From DATAOG01 sp963753685 (GTDB taxonomy: Bacteria > Pseudomonadota > Alphaproteobacteria > Geminicoccales > Geminicoccaceae): a stretch of DNA of 64,000 nt. The notes beneath the pieces are model-generated. The model saw nothing but the letters and a program-made list of their open reading frames with translations. It was not told the DNA's origin and ran no database searches. The DNA is taken from positions 248,001-312,000 of the forward strand of contig CAVWDE010000011.1 in NCBI GenBank assembly GCA_963753685.1. Reading direction: 5' to 3'. A program made the translations under genes and the position numbers. Each line of letters starts with the position of its first letter. Position 1 is the first letter of the stretch. Positions 9,645 to 20,049 of the stretch are shown here, one piece after another.

Positions 9645-10571
9645 TCAGCTGATGATCTGATCCGGTCGGAAGTCCTCGCCAAAGCCGTCGGCGACGAGGT
9701 CGGCATAGGCATCGACCTGACGGTGCGGCGCGCCCCAGATGGCGTTGCGGCGGTACCGGCGAAGCTCCTCGAGATCGACGACGAAGTCGTAGATGCCAGG
9801 CTCACCGCCAGCCTCGACGAGAACCGTCTCTCGAGAGGGCGCCTGGCGGTTGGTCGGGGTGGTCCGCGACGGCGCGGTTTCGCCAAATGCGATCGCCGAG
9901 ATGCCGAGCGAGCGCCCGTCGCAGTCCGGATGGCTCGCGGGATAGTTGGTCATAGCGATCACGACCTTGTTCTCGAAGGCGCGCGTCTTGAGCTGAGCCT
10001 GGCGGTGATCGTCGAACAGGCAGGCGTTGGGCACCAGGACGACCTCGGCGCCTTTCAGGCCGAGGATCCGGGCGCTTTCCGGAAATTCCCGGTCGTAACA
10101 GATCATCGCGCCGACGACGACCTCGCCAGCCGCGGTCGCAAGGGTCGCGACCCTGAAGCGGTCTCCGGGCACGCAATGGCGCTCGACCGTATGCAGGCAG
10201 ATGTGAACCTTGGCGTAGCGAAGGACGATCTCGCCCCGATGATCGATCAATGCCAGGCTGTTGCGCGGACCCGTGGGGCTTGCCTCGAGATAGGTGCAGC
10301 CGATGGCCAGACCGAGCTTCTTCGCCGCGCGCCGGTGCTCGCCGACAAAGGTCGACGCCTCGGCAAGAGCCGAGGCACGCCACGCAGCTTCTCCGTCCGC
10401 GTCCCCAGCTGCGAAGAAGCGATAGCCGTGGCTCCAGATTTCCGGCAGGAGCGCGATGTCGGCGCCGCGACCGGCAGCGGCTGCGCAGGCTTCCAGCCCA
10501 TGCTCGAGGTTGGCGTCGGTCGATCCCTGGTCGGCGATCTGCAGCAGTGCCACCTTCAAAGTCGCCATCAT
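9645..10571 (-). CDS. Nitrilase-superfamily carbon-nitrogen hydrolase
   Basis: About 308 residues with the complete nitrilase-superfamily triad: Glu44 in LLPEIW, Lys120 in RYAKVH and Cys157 in ICYDREFPE. Such enzymes cleave nitrile, amide or carbamoyl C-N bonds in the cytoplasm. Tandem ATG codons at 10571 and 10568 are the best starts because homology begins at LKVALLQIA; no strong ribosome binding site is seen. It starts 19 bases after the livF stop and is the last gene of the Liv-type operon, which suggests the imported compound (amino acid, amide or carbamoyl derivative) is its substrate. The exact subclass (aliphatic amidase, N-carbamoyl amino-acid hydrolase, omega-amidase) cannot be settled by eye. 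Confidence 0.85.
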   Translation of the reverse strand: MMATLKVALLQIADQGSTDANLEHGLEACAAAAGRGADIALLPEIWSHGYRFFAAGDADGEAAWRASALAEASTFVGEHRRAAKKLGLAIGCTYLEASPTGPRNSLALIDHRGEIVLRYAKVHICLHTVERHCVPGDRFRVATLATAAGEVVVGAMICYDREFPESARILGLKGAEVVLVPNACLFDDHRQAQLKTRAFENKVVIAMTNYPASHPDCDGRSLGISAIAFGETAPSRTTPTNRQAPSRETVLVEAGGEPGIYDFVVDLEELRRYRRNAIWGAPHRQVDAYADLVADGFGEDFRPDQIIS

Positions 10572-10590
10572 TTTTCGCAGTCGCTTCGTT

Positions 10591-11331
<741 letters not shown>

Positions 11332-12069
11332 GATAGGCCTCCTGCACCGCGAGGCTGGCCTGCACCTGCGCCGGCGTGCCCTCGAACAGCAGCCTGCCCT
11401 GGTGCAGGACGAAGATGTGATCGGACAAGGACATCACGAGGCTCATGTCGTGCTCGACGACGATCATGATCAGATCCGGGCGCGCCAGCTCGCGCAGCTT
11501 CTGCTTCAGTCGCTCCGTCTCGCCGTGATTGAGACCCGCGGCCGGCTCGTCGAGCATCAGCACGCGGGGGCGGAGCATGGTGGCGCGCGCGATTTCCAGG
11601 AGCTTCTGGTTGCCGTAGGGGAGGTCGGCGGCGAGCTCGCCCGCGTGCGCGCCGAGACCGAAGCGTTTGAGCTGCGCCTCACAGCGTTCGATCCGCTCCG
11701 CCTTCATCCGGCGCGACGCGCCGGGCACCAGGACCTCGACCAGGGTCCGGCCGAAGAGCTCGGGGAAGAGGCAGACCTCCAGGTTCTGCAGCACGGTCAT
11801 GCCATCGAACAGGCGGATGTTCTGGTAGGTGCGCGCCACGCCGTGCTGCGCGATCTGGTGCTTCTTGAGCCGTTGCAGCTCGACTTCGTCGAGCCTGATG
11901 CGCCCGCTGGTGACCTTGTAAGAGCCGGCGCACATGTTGATGAGCGTCGACTTGCCGGCGCCGTTCGGGCCGATCACGGAGGTGATCATGCCCGGCCGGA
12001 ACTCAAGGCTCAGCGCGTCGATCGCGAGCAGCGCGCCGAACCGCTTGGTCACGGCTTCGAAGCTAAGGA

Positions 12070-13089
12070 TCATCGCCAGCCCAGCTTGCGCATGAGCCAG
12101 GCGGGATCGTAGCGCCGGTCGATCAGGCCGCGCGGGCGCAAGAGGATCATGAGCACCAGCGCCCAGCCGTAGAGCAGCATGCGATACTCGGAATACTCCC
12201 GGAGCAGCTCCGGCACCACGATCAGGACGGTGGCGCCGACCACGATGCCGACCAGGTTGCCGAGCCCGCCGATCACGATGATCAGGACGATGGTCAGCGA
12301 TTCCCAGAAGCTGAAGCTGACCGGATCGACGAAGCGCTGCAGGCCCGCGAAGACGACGCCGGCAACGCCGCCGAAGGTGGCGGAGAGGCCGAAGGCCAGG
12401 AGCTTGGCCACGGTCGTGTCGATGCCGATCCCGCGCGCCGCATCCTGGTCCTCGCGGATCGCGGCCCAGGCGAGGCCGAGGATCGAGCGCTCCAGGCGCC
12501 AGGCGATCGTCAGCGCCACGATCACCAGCGGCAGGAGCAGCGCGAAGAAGTCCTTGGGCGTGTTGAGGCCGAACCCGAACAGATGGGGCTGGTCGATACG
12601 CGATATGCCCTGCGGGCCGTTGGTCATCCAGCCCAGATTGTTCAGGAGCAGGCGGACGATCTCGCCGAAGCCAAGCGTGACGATCGCAAGATAGTCGCCG
12701 CGCAGGCGCAGCACCGGGATCCCGAGGAGCACGCCGGCGAAGCCCGCGAGGCCGCCGCCCATGACCAGCACGAGCGAGAACGGCAGATGGATGTCGAACT
12801 GGCCGCTCGCGAGGATCGCATAGCAATAGGCGCCGATCGCGTAGAAGGCCACGTAGCCGAGGTCGAGCAGTCCGGCGTAGCCCACGACCATGTTGAGCCC
12901 GACGCCGAGGAGCACGTAGATGAGCACCGTGTCGATCACGCGCACGTAGTAGGTCGGCAGGCCGGGCACGCCGTAGAGGAGGAGGGCCAGCGCGGCCACG
13001 ATGATCGCTAAGGCGCGGATGCGGCCGGCCCGGGTCTCGGACTGGCGTTCGAGCGCCGAGGCCGCCGGGCTGCCCGCTTCAGAAGTCAC
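12070..13089 (-). CDS. livM: Branched-chain amino-acid-type ABC transporter permease LivM
   Basis: 339 residues with a hydrophobic, multi-helix layout and the LivM hallmarks GLNMVVGYAGLLDLGYVAFYAIGAY and RLRGDYLAIVTLGFGEI (each read in part). It forms the transmembrane channel with LivH. The start is a GTG at 13089, overlapping the end of livH by 11 bases; the stop overlaps livG by 4 bases. The arrangement livH-livM-livG-livF is the standard order for this family. Confidence 0.9.
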   Translation of the reverse strand: MTSEAGSPAASALERQSETRAGRIRALAIIVAALALLLYGVPGLPTYYVRVIDTVLIYVLLGVGLNMVVGYAGLLDLGYVAFYAIGAYCYAILASGQFDIHLPFSLVLVMGGGLAGFAGVLLGIPVLRLRGDYLAIVTLGFGEIVRLLLNNLGWMTNGPQGISRIDQPHLFGFGLNTPKDFFALLLPLVIVALTIAWRLERSILGLAWAAIREDQDAARGIGIDTTVAKLLAFGLSATFGGVAGVVFAGLQRFVDPVSFSFWESLTIVLIIVIGGLGNLVGIVVGATVLIVVPELLREYSEYRMLLYGWALVLMILLRPRGLIDRRYDPAWLMRKLGWR

Positions 13090-14033
13090 GCTTGTACACC
13101 ATCCCCTCTTCCGTCACGGCCTCGCCGAGGAAGCCTGCGGGGCGGAAGATGAGCACGATCACGAGCACCGAAAACGCAAAGATGTCGCGGTACTCCGAAC
13201 CGATGATGCCATGGGTCAGCTTCGGCAGCAGACCCGCCCCGAAGGTCTCGAGGAGCCCGAGCGCGAAGCCGCCGAGCATGGCGCCGGGGATGCTGCCAAT
13301 GCCGCCGAGAATGGCGGCGATGAAGGCCTTGAGGCCGACGATGAAGCCCATGCTGAAGACGACGATGCCATAGTAGCTGGAGTAGAGGATGCCAGCGATC
13401 GCGCCGAGCCCGGGGCCGATGAAGAAGATCAGGCTGATCGGCGTGTTGACGTTGATGCCGAGCAGCCGTGCGGTCTGCATGTTCTCCGACACCGCGCGGA
13501 TCTTGATGCCGAGCGCAGTCGCGTTCACGAACCAGGCGAGGCCGAGCATCAGCGCGACGCGCGAAGACGACGATGAAGATCTGGGTGAGCGTGACGATCG
13601 CGCCGAAGACGTCGAAGGAGATCGCCGGCACCAGGGCCGGGAACGGCAGCGGCCGGCGGCTGACGAACAGCATCACGACGTTTTGCAGGATGATCGCGAC
13701 GCCGAGCGCGCTCAGCATGGGTGCCAGCCGCGACGCGCCCCGCAGCGGGCGGTAGGCGGTGGCCTCGATGCCGACGCCCAGGAGGCCGACGGCTACGAAG
13801 GTCGCGACGAAGATGGTGGCCACCGCGAGCACGCCGACCGCACTGCCCGCGAGGCTCGCGGTCGCGGCCAACAGGAAAAACGCGATGTGGCCGCCCACCA
13901 TGAACATCTCGCTATGGGCGAAATTGATCAGGCGGAGCACGCCATAGACCATGGTGTAGCCGAGGGCGATGAGCGCGTAGAGCGCACCGACCGTCAGCGC
14001 GTTGACGAGCTGCTGGACCAGGAATCCGGTCAT
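13079..14033 (-). CDS. livH: Branched-chain amino-acid-type ABC transporter permease LivH (frameshifted)
   Basis: The N-terminal frame from ATG 14033 gives MTGFLVQQLVNALTVGALYAL and the conserved GYTMVYGVLRLINFAHSE region. Near 13560 the frame breaks: one extra base in the GCGCGTCGCGC stretch sends translation into an Arg-rich shadow frame. The true continuation (MLGLAWFVNATALGIKIRAV and on to the stop at 13079) lies in the next frame and is fully conserved. Correcting one base gives a protein of about 317 residues, normal for LivH. The pattern matches other +1 breaks in the window, so a sequence error is the favoured explanation. Confidence 0.85.
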
Positions 14034-14076
14034 GGCGGCGCCCTGGTTGAAGCGCGCGGCCGCGGATGGCGCGAGA

Positions 14077-14096
14077 CGGCACGCCCGCGCGTGCCG
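14077..14096. terminator. 8-bp stem / 4-base loop hairpin between binding protein gene and livH
   Basis: CGGCACGC pairs perfectly with GCGTGCCG across a CCGC loop. It lies in the 94-base gap between the binding-protein stop (14128) and the livH start (14033). It lacks a U-tract. As with the hairpin at 8400, it would suit differential expression of an abundant binding protein against its permease. Confidence 0.4.
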
Positions 14097-14127
14097 CCCC
14101 GCGTTTTCGGTGAGCGACCCGCCTGGG

Positions 14128-15250
14128 TCAGCTCCTCGGCCATTCGAGCACGAAGCCGTCGCCTTCCACCTTGTAGAGGAACAGCGAGGGCTGCTTCAGT
14201 TCGCCCTTGTCATCGAACTCGACCGGGCCCATGAGCCCGTCGAGCTTGGTGTTGCGGAGCTCGTTCACGATGCTCTCGCGGGTCACGTCGCTGCCGGCCC
14301 GCTTCATCGCCGCGATGATGACCGAAGCCTCATTGTAGCCATAGGCGGAATAGGGGCCGGGCTCCTCCTTGAACGCCTTCTTGTAGTCTTCGCTGAACTT
14401 TGCCAGCCGCGGCGTTGAGTCGTAGGGCGGCGCCTGGAAGGAGACGATCGCGCCCGCGGCGTTCGCCGGCCCCGCCGTGGTGATGAGGTCGGGCAGGAAG
14501 GCGGGATCGGCGGCGAAGAACGTGCTCTTCAAGCCGAGCTCGCGCAGCTGCTTGAGGAACAGTCCGACGCCCGGCATCGTGCCGCCGTAGTAGACGACAT
14601 CGGGGTTCTCGGTCTTGAGCTGCGTGATGACGGCGGAAAAGTCGACGTCGGTGGCCGTGACGCCCGAAAAGGACGTGACTTTGCCGCCGCCCTTCTCGAA
14701 CGAATCGCGGAACACGCTCGCGACGCCCTCGCCGAAGGCCTGCTTGTCGTGGACGATCGCGGCGGTCTTGGCGCCGAGGGTCTGCAGCGCGTAGTCGGCC
14801 GGTGCGCCGCCCTGCATGAAGTCGTTGGCGATCGGCCGGAACAGGTTCTGGTAGCCCGCTGCCGTCACTTTCGGGTTCGACGAGTTGGTGACCTGCGGCA
14901 TGCCGCAGCGATTGTAGACGTCGGACGAGGGGATGGTGACGCCGCTGTTGAAGTTGGCGATCACCGCGGCGATCGAAATCGTCGTCGCAGAATTTCTGCG
15001 CCAGCAGCGTGCCCTGCTTCGGGTCGCCCTGATCGTCCTGGCGGACCAGGACAAGCTGCTCGCCGTTCACGCCACCGGCGGCATTGGCCTCGTCGATCGC
15101 GAGCTGCATGCCGTTCTGCCAGGTCGTGCCGAACAGAGCCTCCGCGTTGGAAAGCGGTCCCGCGGTGCCGATCTTCATGTCGGCAAAGGCCGGCGCTGCG
15201 CCTGCGAGCACGATCCCCGCGAGCGTCGTCACCCATAGGATCCTCTGCAT
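14128..15250 (-). CDS. Branched-chain amino-acid-type ABC transporter binding protein (frameshifted)
   Basis: A Peripla_BP_6 (LivJ/LivK-like) binding protein that begins at ATG 15250 behind a strong GGAGGGAG site. Residues 1-23 form a Sec signal ending APAFADM; the mature start KIGTAGPLSN and the AIDEANAAGGVNG block are typical. The frame breaks at 14976-14978, where three As (Ts on the coding strand) appear in place of two; removing one base turns CDDDFDRRG into CDDDSIAAVIANFNSG, as expected for the family. The second half is intact to the stop at 14128. It heads the operon livK-H-M-G-F-hydrolase. The ligand is unknown; the downstream nitrilase-family enzyme hints at an amide or carbamoyl compound. 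Confidence 0.85.
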
Positions 15251-15462
15251 GTCTCCCTCCAGGCTTTGTGGCGACAGTCTTCGATCAGATGTCGTCGTTG
15301 CGATCAGGCTGCCTCGGTATCCGCGGCAAAGTCAATATGACCGGCCTTGTCACATCCTCGAGCGCGGCCTCATCGGGAACGAGCGCCTCGACCTCAATGG
15401 TCGCGATCGAGCGCACCGGGCAGGTGTCGCGGCCACCCCGGCTGGCGCCGTGGCAGACGTCG

Positions 15463-17670
15463 TCAGGCCGCGAGGCGCCGGATCAGGGCGCCGAGCAGGG
15501 CGAGGGCCAGGCCGATCCAGAGCAGGCTGATCAGGGGATAGACCTTGAGCACGACCGGCACCGTCGTGACCTTTCGGGTGGCGGTCGTGGGTGAAGCGCC
15601 GCCTGCGGCCAGGCCCGCGGCGTAGTCGATCGCCGGCAGCCAGACCTGGACGTCCCGCAACAGGCCCCGGTGGATGAACGGGTGGATCATCTGGGTCGCC
15701 CCGCTGGCGTAGCGCGCGTAGCGGTAATCGAGGATCTCGCACATCAGGCGGACGGGGCCCCGGTCGCCAGCCGCGGGCGGCCGGTCGTCCCGATAGACGC
15801 TGTGCCCCTCCTCGCTCTCGATCACCCGGCCGTCCTGGGCGAGCTGCCAACCGACCCGGGCGATCGAGCGGAAGCCGCCGCCGCGCGCGCCATCGGGCGT
15901 CATCGTCTCGTTCTCCAGGCGGACACGGACCGTGAAGCCGTCGGGCAGACGGATCGGCTGACCGAAGCCATCCGGCCAGGTGATCATCTTCTGGGCGTAG
16001 GAATCCAGGATCGTGGCCGCGCTGCCGCCGAGCAGCGCCAGCATCACGCCGCCGTGGATCAGCGCGAGCGGCAGGCCATAGCGCCAGAAACGTCCTTCGC
16101 CGGCGCTCCGCCGGGCGGCGCCGGCGCTCCAGACCAGCACCGCGATCAGCAGATAGAGGGCGGCGACGGTCAGGACGTCGAGCCTGGGAAAGATCGCGAC
16201 CGTCGAGGACGAGGTGAAGCCGGTGCCGGTGAACAGATGCCCGAGCGGCCGCAGCCAGATCGCGACCGCAAGTGCCACGCCCGCGACCCCGGCGGTGACC
16301 GCCCAGCGCGCCGCCCGGTTCCCGAGCGGCAGGAAATAGTGGCCGCCGGCCAGCGCCATGAGGGTTGCGACCGGCGCCAGCCAGCCGTTGGCGGCGTAAC
16401 GGTCGACGTCCCACTGGGCAAAGGCGGCGCGCAACGCCGCGAGTTCGCCCGCGCGCGTCCAGTGGGTCAGGGTCTCGAAGAACGGCTTCAGGCTCGCCGG
16501 CCGCGGCCAGCCGAGCCAGGCGCCGAGCAGGGCCTCGATCAGGCAGCCGGCGGCGACCGCGGCCGCGGCGGCGAAGCCCAGCATCGCGATCGCAAGGAGC
16601 ATGGTCGGCTCACCCGCCGGTGGCGCCTGGGCGCGTCTTCGCCTCCGCCATCCGAGCGCGAGCGCTGCCAACGTGGCGGCGGCGATCAACCCGGCGCCCG
16701 CCAGCAGCAGCGGCTGCGAGCTGGCCCCGATGTAGCGATGCGAGGAGGCGAGCACACTACTGCGGGTGATCGCCATCGAGACCAGGCAGGCGCTGGCGGT
16801 CGCCCCGGCGAGCAGCGGCACGCTGCGGGCGAACCGGCCCTGGGCGCGGTACCGGGACAGCCCGTGCAGCTCGGCGCCGGCCAGGCACCAGACCATGAAG
16901 ACGCTGGTCTGGACCGGGTCCCAGTGCCAGAACTGGCCGAAGGTGAAGTCCTCGTACGCCCACCACATGCCGACGGCCAGCCCGGCCGACAGCACCAGCC
17001 AGCCGTCGCGCAGCCAGCGCTGGGCATCGCGCGCCCACGTGTCCGGCCCGCCGGCGAGCGCCTGCAGCGCGCCGCCTATGGGTGCCAGCAACAGCACATA
17101 GGCGCCGAACACCAGCGGCGGATGCAGCGCCATCCAGGGGCTCACCAGATGCGCGTTCATGCCCTGGCTCTCAAGGCGGGCGAGGTCGGCCGCGGGCGTC
17201 GCCGCGAACGGATCCCAGATCAGGGCGCCGGCCGCGAACCAGGCGGCGCCGATCAGCGCGCCGGCCTGGGCGAAGCTCGAGCCGCCCGGCAGCCGGGTCG
17301 CGGCGACCGCCAGCAGGGCCGCGAGGAAGAGGAGCGTCCCCTCGTCGCCGCCCCAGAGGTTGGCGAGCCTCAGATAGCCGGGCAGCTCGGGCGCGCTGTA
17401 TAGCCAGACGTAGTGGTAGCCGAAGTCGTCCGAGAACAGATGCCAGGCCAGGCAGAGGTTGGCCGCGACCAGCAGGCCCGCGATCATGCCCGCCGGGATT
17501 GCGCGGCGCGCCGCCAGGGTCGCCAGCGCCAGCACCAGCGCGAGCCCGACCAGGCCGCGCTCGGCCGGCGCCCCGAGCAGCGAGGCGACCGCCGCCAGCG
17601 GCGGCGCCAGCAGCCACCAGCGGCCGAGCCAGCGCGCCAGCGCTTCAGGCAAGGCGGCGCTCGCGCCCAT
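15463..17670 (-). CDS. ccmF: CcmF-type cytochrome c heme lyase
   Basis: 735 residues, highly hydrophobic, with the CcmF/CcmC WWD domain: WWAYEDF leading into FWHWDPVQ around residues 236-254, flanked by the conserved MALHPPLVFGAY His segment near residue 183. CcmF ligates heme to apocytochrome c in the periplasm. The length is near the family norm (about 650 residues). The start ATG 17670 overlaps the end of qhpE by 26 bases, so the gene is probably co-transcribed with qhpF and qhpE. No other ccm genes (ccmA-E, ccmG, ccmH) are in the window. The position suggests a heme lyase used for the diheme QhpA subunit encoded nearby, though a general role with ccm genes elsewhere is equally possible. 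Sequence similarity to typical CcmF is clear only in the core blocks. Confidence 0.8.
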   Translation of the reverse strand: MGASAALPEALARWLGRWWLLAPPLAAVASLLGAPAERGLVGLALVLALATLAARRAIPAGMIAGLLVAANLCLAWHLFSDDFGYHYVWLYSAPELPGYLRLANLWGGDEGTLLFLAALLAVAATRLPGGSSFAQAGALIGAAWFAAGALIWDPFAATPAADLARLESQGMNAHLVSPWMALHPPLVFGAYVLLLAPIGGALQALAGGPDTWARDAQRWLRDGWLVLSAGLAVGMWWAYEDFTFGQFWHWDPVQTSVFMVWCLAGAELHGLSRYRAQGRFARSVPLLAGATASACLVSMAITRSSVLASSHRYIGASSQPLLLAGAGLIAAATLAALALGWRRRRRAQAPPAGEPTMLLAIAMLGFAAAAAVAAGCLIEALLGAWLGWPRPASLKPFFETLTHWTRAGELAALRAAFAQWDVDRYAANGWLAPVATLMALAGGHYFLPLGNRAARWAVTAGVAGVALAVAIWLRPLGHLFTGTGFTSSSTVAIFPRLDVLTVAALYLLIAVLVWSAGAARRSAGEGRFWRYGLPLALIHGGVMLALLGGSAATILDSYAQKMITWPDGFGQPIRLPDGFTVRVRLENETMTPDGARGGGFRSIARVGWQLAQDGRVIESEEGHSVYRDDRPPAAGDRGPVRLMCEILDYRYARYASGATQMIHPFIHRGLLRDVQVWLPAIDYAAGLAAGGASPTTATRKVTTVPVVLKVYPLISLLWIGLALALLGALIRRLAA

Positions 17671-18286
17671 GAAAGCGCGCGCGCCGCGCGAGCTCTGCCC
17701 GCGGGTCGCCGCGACCGTCCGCGTTGTGCGCCGCGAGCAGCCCGCTGACGTGGCCGACCGCGAAGGAGGCGCCACCGGCCTCGTCTTCGAGCCCGCGGGG
17801 ACAGGCGCCGAAATCGGCCGGCCGGCCGCCGAGCGCCGAGATTTCCGAAGGTGCGCAGCGGGCATCGCCCGTGACCCGGATCACCCCCGCATAGCCGGCC
17901 GGAAAGACGCAGGCACCCCGCGCCGGCGTCGCGGCGAGCAGGACCATGTGCGCGGCCAGCGCCGCCTCGATCGCAGCCCGCAGCGCGGCGCGGTCCTCGC
18001 GCAGCCCGAAGCTCAGGTTGACGATCCGGGCTTGTTCCGCCCGCAGCCAGTCCAGGCCCGCCGCCACCGCGTCTGGCGTGGTGCGATCGCGCGCGCCGAA
18101 CACGTCGGCGACCAGCAGACGGGCGCCCGGCGCATGGTGCAGGATGATGCGGGCGATGGCGCTGCCGTGACCGCGAGGGTCGGCGGCCGGCGGGGCGTCG
18201 ACGAAGCAGCGGCAGCCCGCAATCCGGTCCGAGAGCGCGGCGTCGACGCCGCTGTCCAGCAGGCCGACGGTGATTCCCGCACTCAT
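17645..18286 (-). CDS. qhpE: Subtilisin-like leader peptidase QhpE
   Basis: 213 residues, a small S8-family protease. The triad is visible as Asp11 (LLDSGVD), His40 (DPRGHGSA) and Ser174 (GGASFAVGHVSG). There is no signal peptide or prodomain, consistent with a cytoplasmic enzyme. In Paracoccus denitrificans QhpE removes the leader of the QhpC subunit after QhpD has introduced thioether bridges, before export. Here the start overlaps the qhpF stop as ATGA, and the rest of the qhp genes lie just beyond the divergent promoter, so the same role is a strong inference. The usual oxyanion Asn motif is not obvious; ATPARGACVFPAG occupies the expected place. Confidence 0.85.
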   Translation of the reverse strand: MSAGITVGLLDSGVDAALSDRIAGCRCFVDAPPAADPRGHGSAIARIILHHAPGARLLVADVFGARDRTTPDAVAAGLDWLRAEQARIVNLSFGLREDRAALRAAIEAALAAHMVLLAATPARGACVFPAGYAGVIRVTGDARCAPSEISALGGRPADFGACPRGLEDEAGGASFAVGHVSGLLAAHNADGRGDPRAELARRARFHGRERRLA

Positions 18287-19986
18287 GCGGCGCGCGGCCG
18301 CTCGAGCAGACGACCGCCCTCGAGCTCGATCAGCCGGTCGACCCCCAGGAGCGTCGCCGGGCGGTGGCTGATCAGGAGCCGCGTCCGGTCGCCGAACAGC
18401 GTGTCGATCGCCTGGATGATCCGGGCCTCGGTCGCCTGATCGACCGCCGAGGTCGCCTCGTCCAGGACCAACACCAGCGGGTCCTGGAGCAGGGCGCGCG
18501 CGATCGCGATCCGCTGCCGCTGGCCGCCCGAGAGCGCGCTGCCGGCGGAGCCGACATCGCTCCCATAGCCATCCGGGAGGCTCGCGGCGAGGTCGTCGAT
18601 CTGGGCGCGACGCGCGGCCTCCCGAACCGCGGCCTCGCTCGCGTCCGGCGCGGCGTAGCGGAGATTGTCGAGCAGGCTGCCCTTGAGCAGCAGCGTGTCC
18701 TGAGCGACCACGGCCACCCGCCGGCGCAGCTCAAAAAGATCGAGCGCGGACAGCTCGACGCCATCCAGGAGGATGCGTCCGCGCTCGGGGTCGTAGTGGC
18801 GCTGGAGCAGATCGATCAGCGTGCTCTTGCCGGCGCCCGAAAGGCCGATCAGACCGACCTTCTCGCCGGCGGCGATGGCAAGATCCGCATCATTCAGCAC
18901 GGGCGTCGCGCCGTAGCCGAAGCGCACCCGCTCGAGGCGGATGGCACCGCCGCGCGCGGGCAGCGGTCTGGGTGCTGCGGGCGGCGTTACGGCGGGGGCT
19001 TCGCGGTGCAGCTCGGCGACCCGGCGGAGGCTGACCAGGGCGCGCTGGATCGCGACGTAGAGTCCGAGCAGCGTCTGCACCGGGCCGGTCGCGCGCCCGA
19101 GGTAGGCGGTGAACGCGATCAGGCTGCCGAGCGTCAGCGCGTGCCCGATCACGAGCCAGCCGCCGATCACGAACACCGCGGCGTTGCTCGCGGTGGTCAT
19201 GAGGCCGGGCACAGCGCCGGTCAGATAGCCCGTCATCTGCTGGCGCAAAAGGTCCTGGCGGAAGCGGCCCTGCAGGGCATCGAGCCCCCCGGCCTCGCGC
19301 GCCTCGGCGGCGACCGATTGGGTGAGCTTCATGGCACCCAGGCGCTCGATCAGGAAGGCCGCGAGATCGCTGCCGCGCTCGCGCAAGGCCCGCGTGGTCG
19401 CCTCGATCCGGGGCCGCATGGATCGCAGAAACAGAAGCTCGAGCGGCAGCAGCACGAAGGCGATCAGCGCCAGCTGCCAGGACAGCGCCAGCATCAGGGC
19501 GAGCGCGCCGAGCAGGCCGAGGGTGGCGCTGATCGCCGCGAGCAGGGCGTCGACCGCGAAGCGCTGGATCTCGGCGACGTCGCCATCCAGGCGCGCGAGC
19601 AGATCGCCCTGTCGCCAGCGGGCGTAAAAGGTCGGCGGCAGCCGCTGCAGATGGCGGAACAGATCGAGCCTGAGCGCGAACAGGATGTCGGCGGACAGGC
19701 CGACGTGCTGATAGCGGTTCCAGCCGCCGAGCACCGCCGCGAGCGCCGCGAGCGCCAGCATCGCGAGACAGACGACGAGCACGTTCGAAAAATCGCCCTC
19801 AAGGATGCCGTCATCGATCAGGAGCTTGGTCAGGAGCGGCTGCAGCAGGGCAAGACCGGTGCTCGCGAGCGCCACTAGCACGACCAGCAGCAGCCGGCGC
19901 CGCCTGGGGCGCACGAAACCGAACAGCCAGCTCAAGGCCGCGCGATCGCCGGCGGTCGGACGAGGGTTGCCGGTTGCCTCGGTCAT
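18283..19986 (-). CDS. qhpF: ABC-type exporter QhpF (fused membrane and ATPase domains)
   Basis: 567 residues: an N-terminal six-helix exporter domain (residues about 25-310) and a C-terminal nucleotide-binding domain with Walker A GLSGAGKST, signature LSGGQRQR and Walker B LVLVLDEAT. This half-transporter layout fits QhpF, proposed to move the crosslinked QhpC peptide to the periplasm. The start ATG 19986 is used; GTG 19995 is also in frame. The 63 bases separating it from qhpG must hold two divergent promoters. Overlap with qhpE (ATGA) supports a shared transcript. Confidence 0.82.
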   Translation of the reverse strand: MTEATGNPRPTAGDRAALSWLFGFVRPRRRRLLLVVLVALASTGLALLQPLLTKLLIDDGILEGDFSNVLVVCLAMLALAALAAVLGGWNRYQHVGLSADILFALRLDLFRHLQRLPPTFYARWRQGDLLARLDGDVAEIQRFAVDALLAAISATLGLLGALALMLALSWQLALIAFVLLPLELLFLRSMRPRIEATTRALRERGSDLAAFLIERLGAMKLTQSVAAEAREAGGLDALQGRFRQDLLRQQMTGYLTGAVPGLMTTASNAAVFVIGGWLVIGHALTLGSLIAFTAYLGRATGPVQTLLGLYVAIQRALVSLRRVAELHREAPAVTPPAAPRPLPARGGAIRLERVRFGYGATPVLNDADLAIAAGEKVGLIGLSGAGKSTLIDLLQRHYDPERGRILLDGVELSALDLFELRRRVAVVAQDTLLLKGSLLDNLRYAAPDASEAAVREAARRAQIDDLAASLPDGYGSDVGSAGSALSGGQRQRIAIARALLQDPLVLVLDEATSAVDQATEARIIQAIDTLFGDRTRLLISHRPATLLGVDRLIELEGGRLLERPRAA

Positions 19987-20049
19987 GGCGCCCACAGTCG
20001 ACCGCCCGCTTCCCTGCCGTCAACTGGTTATGGCAGGCTAGGCGCCAGG

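Noticed and set aside
13079..15250. Treating livH and the Liv binding protein as true pseudogenes
   Set aside because: Each needs one base removed and both halves retain full family conservation, while livM, livG and livF are intact; loss of two essential importer parts alone is unlikely.
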